Assembly (NCBI GenBank): GCA_030618975.1
Contig: JAUXCH010000111.1
Location: forward strand, 1-10,080
Direction: 5' to 3'
DNA from: Planctomycetia bacterium
GTDB lineage: Bacteria; Planctomycetota; PLA2; JAEUHO01
Length of the DNA stretch: 10,080 bases
This document shows, piece after piece, positions 1 through 6,659 of this stretch. Position 1 is the stretch's first letter; each line of letters begins with the position of its first letter. The notes under the pieces are model-generated. The model saw only the letters and a list, made by a program, of their open reading frames with translations, ran no database searches and had not been told where the DNA came from. The position numbers were made by a program, and so were the translations under genes.

Positions 1-32
1 CGGGCGACTTCCTCGGCCGCACGCAGTCGTAG

Positions 33-52
33 CCTCTGGGGCGCCCCCGAGG
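33..52. terminator. Hairpin downstream of the cyclase gene, possible terminator
   Basis: A 20-base dyad pairs CCTC with GAGG and then GGG with CCC, around a GCGC loop, with one T/C mismatch. It begins 31 bases beyond the cyclase stop codon. No T-run follows on either strand, so it is not a classical intrinsic terminator. It could stabilise a 3' end or serve two convergent transcripts, since a plus-strand frame also stops at 30-32 just before it. The rest of 1-83 shows nothing else recognisable. Confidence 0.3.
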
Positions 53-83
53 AAGGCCCGTCGAGGCCGAGTCGAACGGTCGC

Positions 84-1130
84 TCAACGCGGGTCGTCCA
101 CGAAGTACATCCGCATCGTGCCCTTGCCCTTGACCTCGACGAGGCCGCGCTCGACGAAGGAGAAGGCGTCCTTCACGAGCCGCCACGTCGCCTCCGAAAC
201 GTTGATGCGCATGGGGTCGGACATCGTCTCCATGCGGGACGCGGTGTTGATCGTGTCGCCGAAGACGTCGTAGATGTACTTCTTGACGCCCACGATGCCG
301 CCGACCAGGGGACCGGAGTGGATACCGATCCGAATGGGCCACTCCGCCGCGTTCCGGCGCATGGTCCGCAGCATCTCGACGGCAGCGGTCACCATCGTCT
401 GCGCGTGCTCGGCGTTCGGCTCCGGCATGCCGCACACGGCGAGGTAGGCGTCGCCGATCGTCTTGATGCGCTCGCAACCGTGCGCCTCCATGATCTCGTC
501 GAAACGCGTGAAGATCGCGTTGAGCTCCTCGATCAGCTCCTTGGGAGCGATCGAGGCCGAGATCTTCGTGAATCCCACGAGGTCGGAGAACAGGACCGTC
601 ACGTCCTCGAAGGACTGGGGCTCGCTCGTTCCCTTCGTCTTGAGCTCCTCCGCGACCCGCGCGGGCAGGACGTTCAGGAGCAGCTTCTCGGACCGCTCCT
701 GCTCGGCCTGGATGACGCGGTTGCGCTCCTCGATCGCGGCGAAGGAATCCCTCAGTTGCCCTGTCATGCGGTTGAAGGCGCTCGAGAACTCGCCCATGAA
801 ATCCACGCTCTCGTCGAGCCCTCCGGCCGCGATCCGCTGCGTCTTGAACGTGAGATGACGGAGGTTCGACTGCAAGGCCTTGTACGCCAGGACGACGGCG
901 ATCTGCCCCCGCGGGGTCTCGGCGTCGAGCCGCCCCTCGGAGATCGCCTCCATCGCCCGGGCGAACGAAGCGTACTCCTCGAAGAACCGGTTCACGTAGG
1001 TGGCGAGCTGCCGGATCTCGTCGTCCGGCATGTCCGCGGGAATCTCGACCGGGAGCGGGATCCGCCCGGTCAGCAGGTGGTGGAACCGTTCCGTGAAACC
1101 GTCGATGAAGCGTTCGTCGATCGAGAGCAA
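84..1130 (-). CDS. Class III adenylyl cyclase with HAMP-like signalling region
   Basis: Predicted to make cyclic AMP from ATP in the cytoplasm; I see no membrane segment or signal peptide in the 348 residues. Residues about 55-130 carry two HAMP-like repeats, each with a GRLD/GGLD-type turn (66-69 and 103-106). The second, with LRHLT at 90-94 and DFMGEFSSAFN at 110-120, resembles a linker I know from bacterial histidine kinases and diguanylate cyclases. A coiled linker (about 130-165, ending LLNVLP...VAEEL) leads to the catalytic domain (about 175-348). There I see metal-binding D183 (FSDLVGF) and D227 (IGDAY), ATP-selecting K223 and D288, and transition-state N295 and R299. The K/D pair favours adenylyl over guanylyl cyclase. 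The start is TTG, chosen for the GAGGTGA site 4 bases upstream. The gene begins 9 bases after the V4R gene, so the two are probably co-translated. The absence of an evident sensor domain suggests the V4R protein supplies the input (inference). Confidence 0.93.
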   Translation of the reverse strand: MLSIDERFIDGFTERFHHLLTGRIPLPVEIPADMPDDEIRQLATYVNRFFEEYASFARAMEAISEGRLDAETPRGQIAVVLAYKALQSNLRHLTFKTQRIAAGGLDESVDFMGEFSSAFNRMTGQLRDSFAAIEERNRVIQAEQERSEKLLLNVLPARVAEELKTKGTSEPQSFEDVTVLFSDLVGFTKISASIAPKELIEELNAIFTRFDEIMEAHGCERIKTIGDAYLAVCGMPEPNAEHAQTMVTAAVEMLRTMRRNAAEWPIRIGIHSGPLVGGIVGVKKYIYDVFGDTINTASRMETMSDPMRINVSEATWRLVKDAFSFVERGLVEVKGKGTMRMYFVDDPR

Positions 1131-1134
1131 CGGC

Positions 1135-1141
1135 TCACCTC
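1135..1141 (-). promoter_or_regulatory. Ribosome binding site of the cyclase, overlapping the V4R stop
   Basis: On the minus strand GAGGTGA lies 4 bases before the TTG start and overlaps the TGA stop of the preceding gene (1140-1142). It supports the TTG start and points to translational coupling of sensor and cyclase. Confidence 0.75.
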
Positions 1142-1664
1142 AAGCGGGGTCCACCGTGAAGCGGCAGACACGGTCGCCGCTGCCCCAGCAGTCGACTTCC
1201 TTGACCCGGTACTCGTGACCGTTGAAGGCGTGGAACACGCCGGACAGGAAGCCCTCGTCGTAGGTGCACACCTGCTCGGAGCACACCGGGATGCCGGAGC
1301 AGTCGAGGTCCTCGGCCACGGTCACGACGAAGCGATCCGCCTCGACGTCGGCGGATTCGACGCGAAAGATGCCGATCGACAGGTCCTTCAGGGTCCGCTG
1401 GAGCGCGGCGAAGAGGGAATCCAGGTCGGACTGGCTACCCAGGACGTGCTCGTAGTACTGCTCACCGGCGCTGCGGCCCGCCTTGTAGAAGATCTCCTCC
1501 GCCTTCGCGACGCCGACCTCCTGGATCAGGACGTCCCGGAGCGTGAAGTGCATCAGGCGGTACGTCGTGACCGTCATCGTCGGGCCGAGGTTGGGCCGAC
1601 CCGTCTCCAGATCGCCGATCATGCTCCAGTCGAACAGGGACTCGGTCCGCTCCTCCTTGAACAT
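1140..1664 (-). CDS. Stand-alone V4R-domain small-molecule sensor
   Basis: A 174-residue protein that is essentially one V4R (4-vinyl-reductase-like) domain, the ligand-binding fold of the phenol-responsive activators DmpR and MopR and of small hydrocarbon-binding proteins. Typical family features are FYKAGRSAGEQYY (59-71), the stretch around C133-G138, and the C-terminal E156-V-D-C159-W-G-S-G-D-R-V-C167-R-F. Putative zinc ligands C133, E156, C159 and C167 are spaced 23, 3 and 8, which equals the spacing I recall for MopR (C155, E178, C181, C189). C122 and C128 are extra cysteines nearby. There is no DNA-binding, kinase or AAA+ part, so it must act on a partner; the cyclase 9 bases downstream is the obvious candidate. 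The ATG start has GGAGGA 6 bases upstream (1671-1676). The ligand is unknown: an aromatic or other hydrophobic compound is plausible from the family, but other V4R proteins bind tetrapyrrole intermediates. Confidence 0.88.
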   Translation of the reverse strand: MFKEERTESLFDWSMIGDLETGRPNLGPTMTVTTYRLMHFTLRDVLIQEVGVAKAEEIFYKAGRSAGEQYYEHVLGSQSDLDSLFAALQRTLKDLSIGIFRVESADVEADRFVVTVAEDLDCSGIPVCSEQVCTYDEGFLSGVFHAFNGHEYRVKEVDCWGSGDRVCRFTVDPA

Positions 1665-1679
1665 GGCGTGTCCTCCGGG

Positions 1680-1697
1680 CCTGGGAATCGTCCCAGG
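1680..1697. promoter_or_regulatory. Perfect dyad in the leader of the V4R-cyclase pair
   Basis: CCTGGGA, a 4-base centre, then TCCCAGG form a perfect 7-base inverted repeat, 4 bases upstream of the Shine-Dalgarno site of the V4R gene. A second repeat, CCCGGA/TCCGGG (1702-1707 and 1716-1721), lies just upstream. It may be an operator or an RNA hairpin that affects ribosome access. No clear -35/-10 promoter is visible in 1665-1755. Confidence 0.4.
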
Positions 1698-1755
1698 AAT
1701 ACCCGGACGGCGTCCTCCGGGAAACCGTTTTCGGAACCGCCCCCCGCGGCGCGGG

Positions 1756-2136
1756 CTACGTCCTGCTCCAGACGCCCATCAGGTTCCCGCTCGGGTCGCG
1801 GAAGTGGCCCAGGAAGCCGTGTTCGTCGCTGATCTTCGTCTTCGTCTCGACGGTCTCGCCGCCGGCCGCTTCGATCTTCGCCAGCCGGGCCGTCACGTCC
1901 TCGCACTCGAGGTAGAGGAGGACGCCCCTCGCCTCGCGCACCGGCTCGTGTCCGGGCTCGAAGCCGCCACTTGCGGAGGCGCCCTCGCCGTCGCTCTTCG
2001 GCACCGTGAAGATGCCGTACGCGCCGTCCTCGACGATCTGCACGGTCCACCCGAAGACGTCCTCGTAGAACTCCTTGCTACGCGCCAGGTCGGTCGTCGG
2101 GATCTCGATGTGGCAGATGCCGCTCGGCTTCGTCAT
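1756..2136 (-). CDS. VOC (glyoxalase/bleomycin-resistance fold) family protein
   Basis: A 126-residue single VOC domain, probably working as a dimer in the cytoplasm. The N-terminal half starts with the family signature: H9 in ICHIEIPTTDLARSKEFY, followed by FGW. The C-terminal half ends with GFLGHFRDPSGNLMGVW (107-123). H9 is a likely metal ligand. The glutamate that glyoxalase I carries three residues after the GN pair is replaced by G121, so this is not an ordinary glyoxalase I. Relatives with DPSGN...GVW endings are mostly uncharacterised, and no substrate can be named. The ATG start has GGAGG 8 bases upstream (2145-2149). The gene sits 97 bases after the kinase gene and 91 bases before the V4R gene, so it may be co-transcribed with either or have its own promoter. 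Confidence 0.88.
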   Translation of the reverse strand: MTKPSGICHIEIPTTDLARSKEFYEDVFGWTVQIVEDGAYGIFTVPKSDGEGASASGGFEPGHEPVREARGVLLYLECEDVTARLAKIEAAGGETVETKTKISDEHGFLGHFRDPSGNLMGVWSRT

Positions 2137-2175
2137 GGGGCCAGCCTCCGAGGGATCGAAGCGCGCATGGTAGCC

Positions 2176-2195
2176 CGATTCGACGCATCGAGTCG
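2176..2195. promoter_or_regulatory. Imperfect 20-base dyad upstream of the VOC gene
   Basis: CGATTCGA and TCGAGTCG flank a CGCA centre and match as inverted repeats at 7 of 8 positions. The dyad starts 40 bases upstream of the VOC ATG, in the 97-base gap after the kinase gene. The position suits an operator, but TCGA-rich words are common in DNA of this composition, so it is a weak call. Confidence 0.25.
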
Positions 2196-2233
2196 CCTGG
2201 CTCGCTCGGGTCGTTCGGCTCGGTCGAGGCCGG

Positions 2234-5200
2234 CTACGCCGGGGGAGCGAGGATGGCTCGGTGCAGGGGGACGGCCTCGGTCATCGCCTCGTGGTGCTCC
2301 TGGGAGGTGTGGGCCAGGGCCTCGTCCAGGAGCCGTCGGGCCGCCTCCAGGTGGGCCGCGTCCCCCGTCGCGCGCCAGAGCAGGACGCGCGCCTCCATGC
2401 GCGCGTCGTGTTCCAGGCGCTCCTTCCATTCCTCGAAGACCGCGAGCGCACCGGCCGGGTCGCCCCCGGGCAGACCCGCGAGATGGCAGGCTGGCAGCAC
2501 GATGACATCCGGGGCGCCCAGCGACGCGCCGATCCGTCCGGCTTCCTCGAGCAGGCCCCGGGCTTCCTCCACCCGACCCTCGGCGACGTCCAGGGCACCC
2601 AGTCGCACGAGGGCCACCGCCGTCGCTTCCTGATTGCCCGTCTCGCGCGCGATCGCCAGCTGCCGTCCGAACGCGTCCCGGGCCTCCTCCTCCCGACCCT
2701 GGTCGGCGTGGATCCGGCCGAGGAGTTCCGACGCCTGGCCCTCGACCACCCGATCCTCGACGTCGCGCGCGATCCGGGCACCGATCTCCTGGTGTTCGCG
2801 GGCCTTCTCGTACCGACCCTGGCGGCAAGCGACGGTGCCCCGGCCGCCGTGGGCCCGGGCCTCGGAGCGCCGATTGCCGATCTCCTCAGCGATCTCGAGG
2901 GATCGCCCGTAGTGCTCCTCGGCCTCGTCGAAACGGCCGAGCGCGAGCGTCAGGTCCCCCAGATTCCCGTGGGCGTGGGCGAGTCCGCGCCGGTCGCCGA
3001 TCTCACGGCTCACCTCGAAGTGCCGGAGGTAGTTCGCACGCGCTTCCTCGCAGTGTCCCGCCTTGAAGAGAAGTACACCCAGACGGGCCGTGGCCTCCGC
3101 TTCACCCTGCCGGTCTCCGATCTCGCCCGAGATCTTCCTCGACTGCTCGAGGTGCTCCCGCGCCTCGTGACTCTCGTCCTCGCCCCCGTACAGCCCGAGG
3201 ACGCCGAGCTGCCCGTGCGCGTGCGCCTCGCCCGACCGATTCCCGATCTCCCGCGACACGTCCAGCCAGGTCTGGAAGCAAGCGCGGGCCTCCTTCCGCC
3301 GGCCCTGGAGGTCGTGGATGATCCCCAGATTCCCCGTGGCGAGGGCCTCGCTTCGCCGATCGCCGATCTCGCGGTCGATCTCGAGCTCGTGTTCGTAGTG
3401 CTGACGGGCCTGCTCGTGCTCCCCGCGCAGGAGCGACACGGCCCCGAGGCACCCGCTCGCCTTGCCCTCGCCGTACCGGTTCCCGATCTCCGCGCTGATG
3501 GCCCGCTGCTGCTCGAACTGCTCGCGGGCTTCCTCGTACCGCCCCTGGTTCGTGAGGTCGATGCCGAGGTTTCCGCGTGCCATGGCTTCCCCGTGCAGAT
3601 CGTGCGCCTCCTGGGCGGCCGCGAGGTGCACGCGGAAGCAGGCTTCGGCCTCGTCGAAGCGCCCGAGCTTGCTGAGCGCGGTGCCGAGCATGCCGGTCGC
3701 CGTGGCCACCTCAGAACGGTCTCCGAGCTCCCGCGCGAGTTCGCGTTGCCGCTCATAGTGCTCACGGGCTTCCTCGAAGCGACCGCGGCCGTAGCAGACG
3801 GCACCCAGCACGCCCAGCGCCCCCATCTCGAGCGGCCGCGTACCGGCGTCGCGCGCCCTCTCGATCGCCGTCTCGAGGACCTCGGTCGCCTCGTCGAACC
3901 GCGCCCGGAGAACCAGGTAGCGGCCCAGCCCCGTCGCCGCGCGCACTTGGAGCTTCGCCTCGCCGGTTGCTTCGGCCACATCGCGCGCCTCGAGGAGGAG
4001 ATCCTGCTCCGGACCGCGGCGTCCGAGCAGGTGCATCGTCTTGGCCAACCGGAGCAACACGCCCACGCGCGCGGAGCCCGTCAGGCACCCGGGGGCGGCC
4101 AGCATCTGCTGCCCGATCCGCGTGAGATCCTCCTGCTGGCAGCAGGCGGACAGGTGGTCGAGCGCGCGCTCCAACCACGGCAGGGCGTCCCGTTGACGCC
4201 CCCCCTCCACGTAGTGCCTGCAGAGCTCGGCGCACACGCTGTCGTCCGGCTCGTCCCCTTCGACCCGGGCGATCTCGTCGGCGAGGGTGGCGTGGTAGTC
4301 CTCGCGGAGTCGAGGCGGAAGTTGCTCGTACAGGACCTCCTGGATCTGGTGATGGTCGAATCGGTAGTTGCGCCCCACCGCGCGCACCACCCCGATGCGC
4401 CGTTCGATCTCCGCGAGGTTCTGGAGCAGCGCAACCACCCCCCGCTCGAGCACTCCGGCCGTGCGCCGCGGATCGAACTCGAAGCCCTGCACGGCCCCGA
4501 CGTCGAGGATCGCGCGCTCGTCCTTCGTCATGTCCGATACGCGCGCTTGGATCAGATCGCGTACGGCGCTCGGAACGTCGATTTCCCGGATCGGTCGCGA
4601 CTCGATCCACCGCCCCCCCGACAACTCCTTGATGAAGGCCCGCTCGCGCAGCTCGCGGATCACCTCGAAGACGAAGAAGGGCACACCGTCGGACTTGAGC
4701 GCGATCCGGGCGCCGAGGCGGTCCGCAAGGGTGGCACTCCGGAAGGCGTCCTGCAACAGGAGGATCACCTCTCGAGCGCCCAGCCGGGTCAGCGGGAGCC
4801 GCTGGAAGGCCTCCAACCGGCCGAGGTGCGCCATCTCCATCCCGCGGCGGCCCGGACGCGTGGTGAGCAGGAGACACACCCGGTGCCCCGCCACGCCGCG
4901 CGCCATCGACAGCGCGCGCCGGTGGGCGGCGACGCCAGCGAAGTGGAGGTCCTCCACGATCCAGAGGAGGGGGCGCTCGGCCGCCAGGCCACGCATGAAC
5001 TCCACGAGGACCGCGTGCAAGGCGTCGTGGGGAACCGGCGGCGCCCGGCCGGGCGCGGCGTCGTGCTTCACGCTCGTGGCGAAGGAGGCTACGAGCGACG
5101 GCATCCCCTTCGTGTACGGGCGCAGGGCATCCTCGAGACCATCGGCCCCGAACTTCTCGAGGATGGCGTCCGACACCGCGCCCAGTCCACCGGAGGGCGC

Positions 5201-6295
5201 ATACGAGCCGTAGAGAACGTGCGCGTCGCTCGTGTCCGCGGATCGGAGGAACGCATCCACCAGGCGGGACTTGCCGATGCCGGCCTCGCCCTCGAGCAGG
5301 ACGACGCGCCCCTCGCCTCGCTGCGCGGACTGCCAGCACCGCTCCAGGGCCGCAAGCTCCGTCCCGCGACCGTGGAGGCGTGTCTCCCGGCGCACGGGCA
5401 CGTCGGGCACGTCCTGCAGTTCGTGCTGGATCTGCCGACGCCGCAGGCTCCACCACGTCGAGTCCTCCCCGGCCTCCAGCACCTCGAGCAGTTCGCGGGC
5501 GGAGGCGAAGCGCGCCTCGACCTCCTTGGCGAGCAGGCACGCGAGGACTTCGCTCAGGAAGGTGGACAGCTCGGGATTGAGCGTGGCGGCGCGCTCGGGC
5601 ACCGACTTCAGATGCGCGTGGATGACCGCGGGCAGGGAGTCGAGATCGAAAGGGTTGTGTCCCGTGCCCAGTTCGTAGAGGACGACGCCCAGCGCGTACA
5701 GATCCGCCGAGGGACTCGCGTCCTCGCCCTGGAGTTGCTCCGGGGCCGCGTACGGGAGGGAGCCGGAGAACTCTCCCTCGCGTGTGAGCGTGGAGGCCGC
5801 GTCCGTGATGCGCGCGATGCCCAGGTCCATGATCCGGATGCGGTCGTCGTTCGTGATGAGGACGTTCTCGGGCTTGAGGTCCCGGTGGACGATGCCCGCC
5901 TCGTGGATCGCCGCAAGCCCTGCCGTCGTCTGCCGGGCGATCTCCAGGAGGAGAGCCTCGGGCACGGTGCGGAGCTCGCGCAGGAGACTCCGAAGCGTCC
6001 GGCCCTCTACGAACTCCATGACGAGGTAGCAGAGCGGAAGATCGCCCGCGGCCGAGGTGCCGTGATCGAGCGTCCGGACCACGTTCGGGTGCCTCACGCG
6101 CGAGCCCGCCTCCGCCTCCCGCTCGAAGCGCTTGAAGAACCGGGGCTCCCGCACGAGGTGCTCGTGGATCACCTTGAGCGCGACCCGCTCGGCGCCGGCG
6201 CGGCCCAGGTAGACCGCCCCCATGGCCCCGCATCCGACCTCGCGCACGATCTCGTACGGTCCGAGTCGGTCGATACCCGCAGGCAGCCCGCTCAT
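2234..6295 (-). CDS. Hanks-type Ser/Thr kinase fused to an ATPase domain and a TPR array
   Basis: A 1353-residue cytoplasmic signalling protein; I see no membrane helix. Residues about 12-275 form a protein kinase: glycine loop GCGAMGAVY (21-29), K41 in VALK, HRDLKPEN (137-144, catalytic D139), DLG in place of DFG (157-159) and APE (184-186). All catalytic residues are present, so it should be active. Residues about 305-560 form a STAND/AAA-type ATPase with Walker A GEAGIGKS (336-343) and Walker B LLWIVEDLHF (443-452). From about 780 to 1250 runs a TPR array of roughly 11 units at an almost exact 40-residue period. The plan resembles PknK-like and MalT-like regulators, but there is no DNA-binding domain. 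The TPRs probably bind a partner that gates the ATPase and kinase (inference). The ATG start has only a weak upstream GGGGA-type site. No substrate can be named. Confidence 0.95.
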   Translation of the reverse strand: MSGLPAGIDRLGPYEIVREVGCGAMGAVYLGRAGAERVALKVIHEHLVREPRFFKRFEREAEAGSRVRHPNVVRTLDHGTSAAGDLPLCYLVMEFVEGRTLRSLLRELRTVPEALLLEIARQTTAGLAAIHEAGIVHRDLKPENVLITNDDRIRIMDLGIARITDAASTLTREGEFSGSLPYAAPEQLQGEDASPSADLYALGVVLYELGTGHNPFDLDSLPAVIHAHLKSVPERAATLNPELSTFLSEVLACLLAKEVEARFASARELLEVLEAGEDSTWWSLRRRQIQHELQDVPDVPVRRETRLHGRGTELAALERCWQSAQRGEGRVVLLEGEAGIGKSRLVDAFLRSADTSDAHVLYGSYAPSGGLGAVSDAILEKFGADGLEDALRPYTKGMPSLVASFATSVKHDAAPGRAPPVPHDALHAVLVEFMRGLAAERPLLWIVEDLHFAGVAAHRRALSMARGVAGHRVCLLLTTRPGRRGMEMAHLGRLEAFQRLPLTRLGAREVILLLQDAFRSATLADRLGARIALKSDGVPFFVFEVIRELRERAFIKELSGGRWIESRPIREIDVPSAVRDLIQARVSDMTKDERAILDVGAVQGFEFDPRRTAGVLERGVVALLQNLAEIERRIGVVRAVGRNYRFDHHQIQEVLYEQLPPRLREDYHATLADEIARVEGDEPDDSVCAELCRHYVEGGRQRDALPWLERALDHLSACCQQEDLTRIGQQMLAAPGCLTGSARVGVLLRLAKTMHLLGRRGPEQDLLLEARDVAEATGEAKLQVRAATGLGRYLVLRARFDEATEVLETAIERARDAGTRPLEMGALGVLGAVCYGRGRFEEAREHYERQRELARELGDRSEVATATGMLGTALSKLGRFDEAEACFRVHLAAAQEAHDLHGEAMARGNLGIDLTNQGRYEEAREQFEQQRAISAEIGNRYGEGKASGCLGAVSLLRGEHEQARQHYEHELEIDREIGDRRSEALATGNLGIIHDLQGRRKEARACFQTWLDVSREIGNRSGEAHAHGQLGVLGLYGGEDESHEAREHLEQSRKISGEIGDRQGEAEATARLGVLLFKAGHCEEARANYLRHFEVSREIGDRRGLAHAHGNLGDLTLALGRFDEAEEHYGRSLEIAEEIGNRRSEARAHGGRGTVACRQGRYEKAREHQEIGARIARDVEDRVVEGQASELLGRIHADQGREEEARDAFGRQLAIARETGNQEATAVALVRLGALDVAEGRVEEARGLLEEAGRIGASLGAPDVIVLPACHLAGLPGGDPAGALAVFEEWKERLEHDARMEARVLLWRATGDAAHLEAARRLLDEALAHTSQEHHEAMTEAVPLHRAILAPPA
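2548..3955 (-). repeat. TPR-encoding tandem repeat array, about 120-base period
   Basis: This part of the kinase gene encodes about 11 TPR-like units with the pattern NLG...GR(Y/F)EEAREH(Y/F)E...(R/A)EIG(N/D)R..GEA. The EIG(N/D)R turns recur near residues 938, 978, 1018, 1060, 1100 and 1140, close to every 40 residues, so the DNA repeats near every 120 bases. Units vary in helix surface residues but keep the turns. Such arrays form superhelical protein-binding scaffolds and can gain or lose units by recombination. Confidence 0.85.
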
Positions 6296-6335
6296 TGACG
6301 CGGTCCCCGGTCCTTCTCCCCGCCCAGGACTCTAC

Positions 6336-6564
6336 CCCGAACTACTCATAAAGGTGCGCGGTCCTGCGCCGCCAGCCATCGCCGATCTCATCGTCTCTCC
6401 TCGTCATCGATGCGCAGCGGCATCGACTCCTCGTCGCTCCTTGACCTCGGCGCGTCTGACGACGCAGGACAGTCTGTCAGTGTCTCCACGCTGCCCCATC
6501 GCCCGTGGCGGCCTGACCTCTGCTGGCTCACCCGCTCGACGCACCCCTTCATGAGTAGTCCGGG
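6336..6564 (-). repeat. 229-base non-coding block closed by a long inverted repeat
   Basis: The left arm (6336-6358) and the reverse complement of the right arm (6540-6564) share CCCG, ACTACTCAT, AA, GG and TGCG. They differ by two A/G changes and two extra Gs in the right arm. A shorter pair, GCCAGC/GCTGGC, lies symmetrically inside, 12 bases from each arm. Read as minus-strand RNA, both changes become G-U pairs, so a long closing helix can form. The block lies between the end of tldE and the kinase start. It may be a structured leader RNA, a non-coding RNA, a pair of regulator sites or an old terminal-inverted-repeat element. I recognise no known family. Confidence 0.6.
6407..6426. other. 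Perfect 7-base hairpin inside the inverted-repeat block
   Basis: TCGATGC, a 6-base loop and GCATCGA form a perfect stem inside the 6336-6564 block. A second short dyad, GACAG-T-CTGTC, lies at 6468-6478. They add to the impression that this block folds as RNA, although short dyads are not rare in GC-rich DNA. Confidence 0.35.
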
Positions 6565-6586
6565 CGTGCACTCGGGCCGTCCCGGG

Positions 6587-6620
6587 AAAAGCGACGCGCC
6601 CCTCGGGCCGGACGGGGCAC
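6587..6620 (-). terminator. Weak intrinsic terminator candidate after tldE
   Basis: On the minus strand GTGCCCC pairs with GGGGCGC (one G-U pair) across an 11-base loop, followed after 5 bases by TTTT. It starts about 40 bases beyond the tldE stop. The gap and the short T-run make it a poor intrinsic terminator, but it is the best candidate for ending the tldD-tldE transcript. Confidence 0.3.
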
Positions 6621-6659
6621 GGTTCGGATCGGACACGGCTGCGCGGGACGGGCGCAACG

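Noticed and set aside
318..1832. A 504-residue plus-strand open frame over the cyclase and V4R genes
   Set aside because: It is antisense to two well-supported genes, rich in Arg, Leu, His and Asp, and shows no domain signature.
2261..6298. A 1345-residue plus-strand open frame opposite the whole kinase gene
   Set aside because: It mirrors the codon bias of the GC-rich kinase gene. Its translation lacks recognisable motifs, and the opposite strand encodes clear kinase, Walker and TPR motifs.
6388..6552. A 54-residue minus-strand small ORF starting in the right arm of the inverted repeat
   Set aside because: There is no convincing Shine-Dalgarno site, and the peptide is highly charged with no known motif. 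The frame is also open upstream, as expected by chance at this GC content. Ribosome profiling could reopen it.
6336..6564. Insertion sequence
   Set aside because: The arms look like terminal inverted repeats, but there is no transposase, and no target-site duplication is evident at the outer ends. A non-autonomous remnant remains possible.
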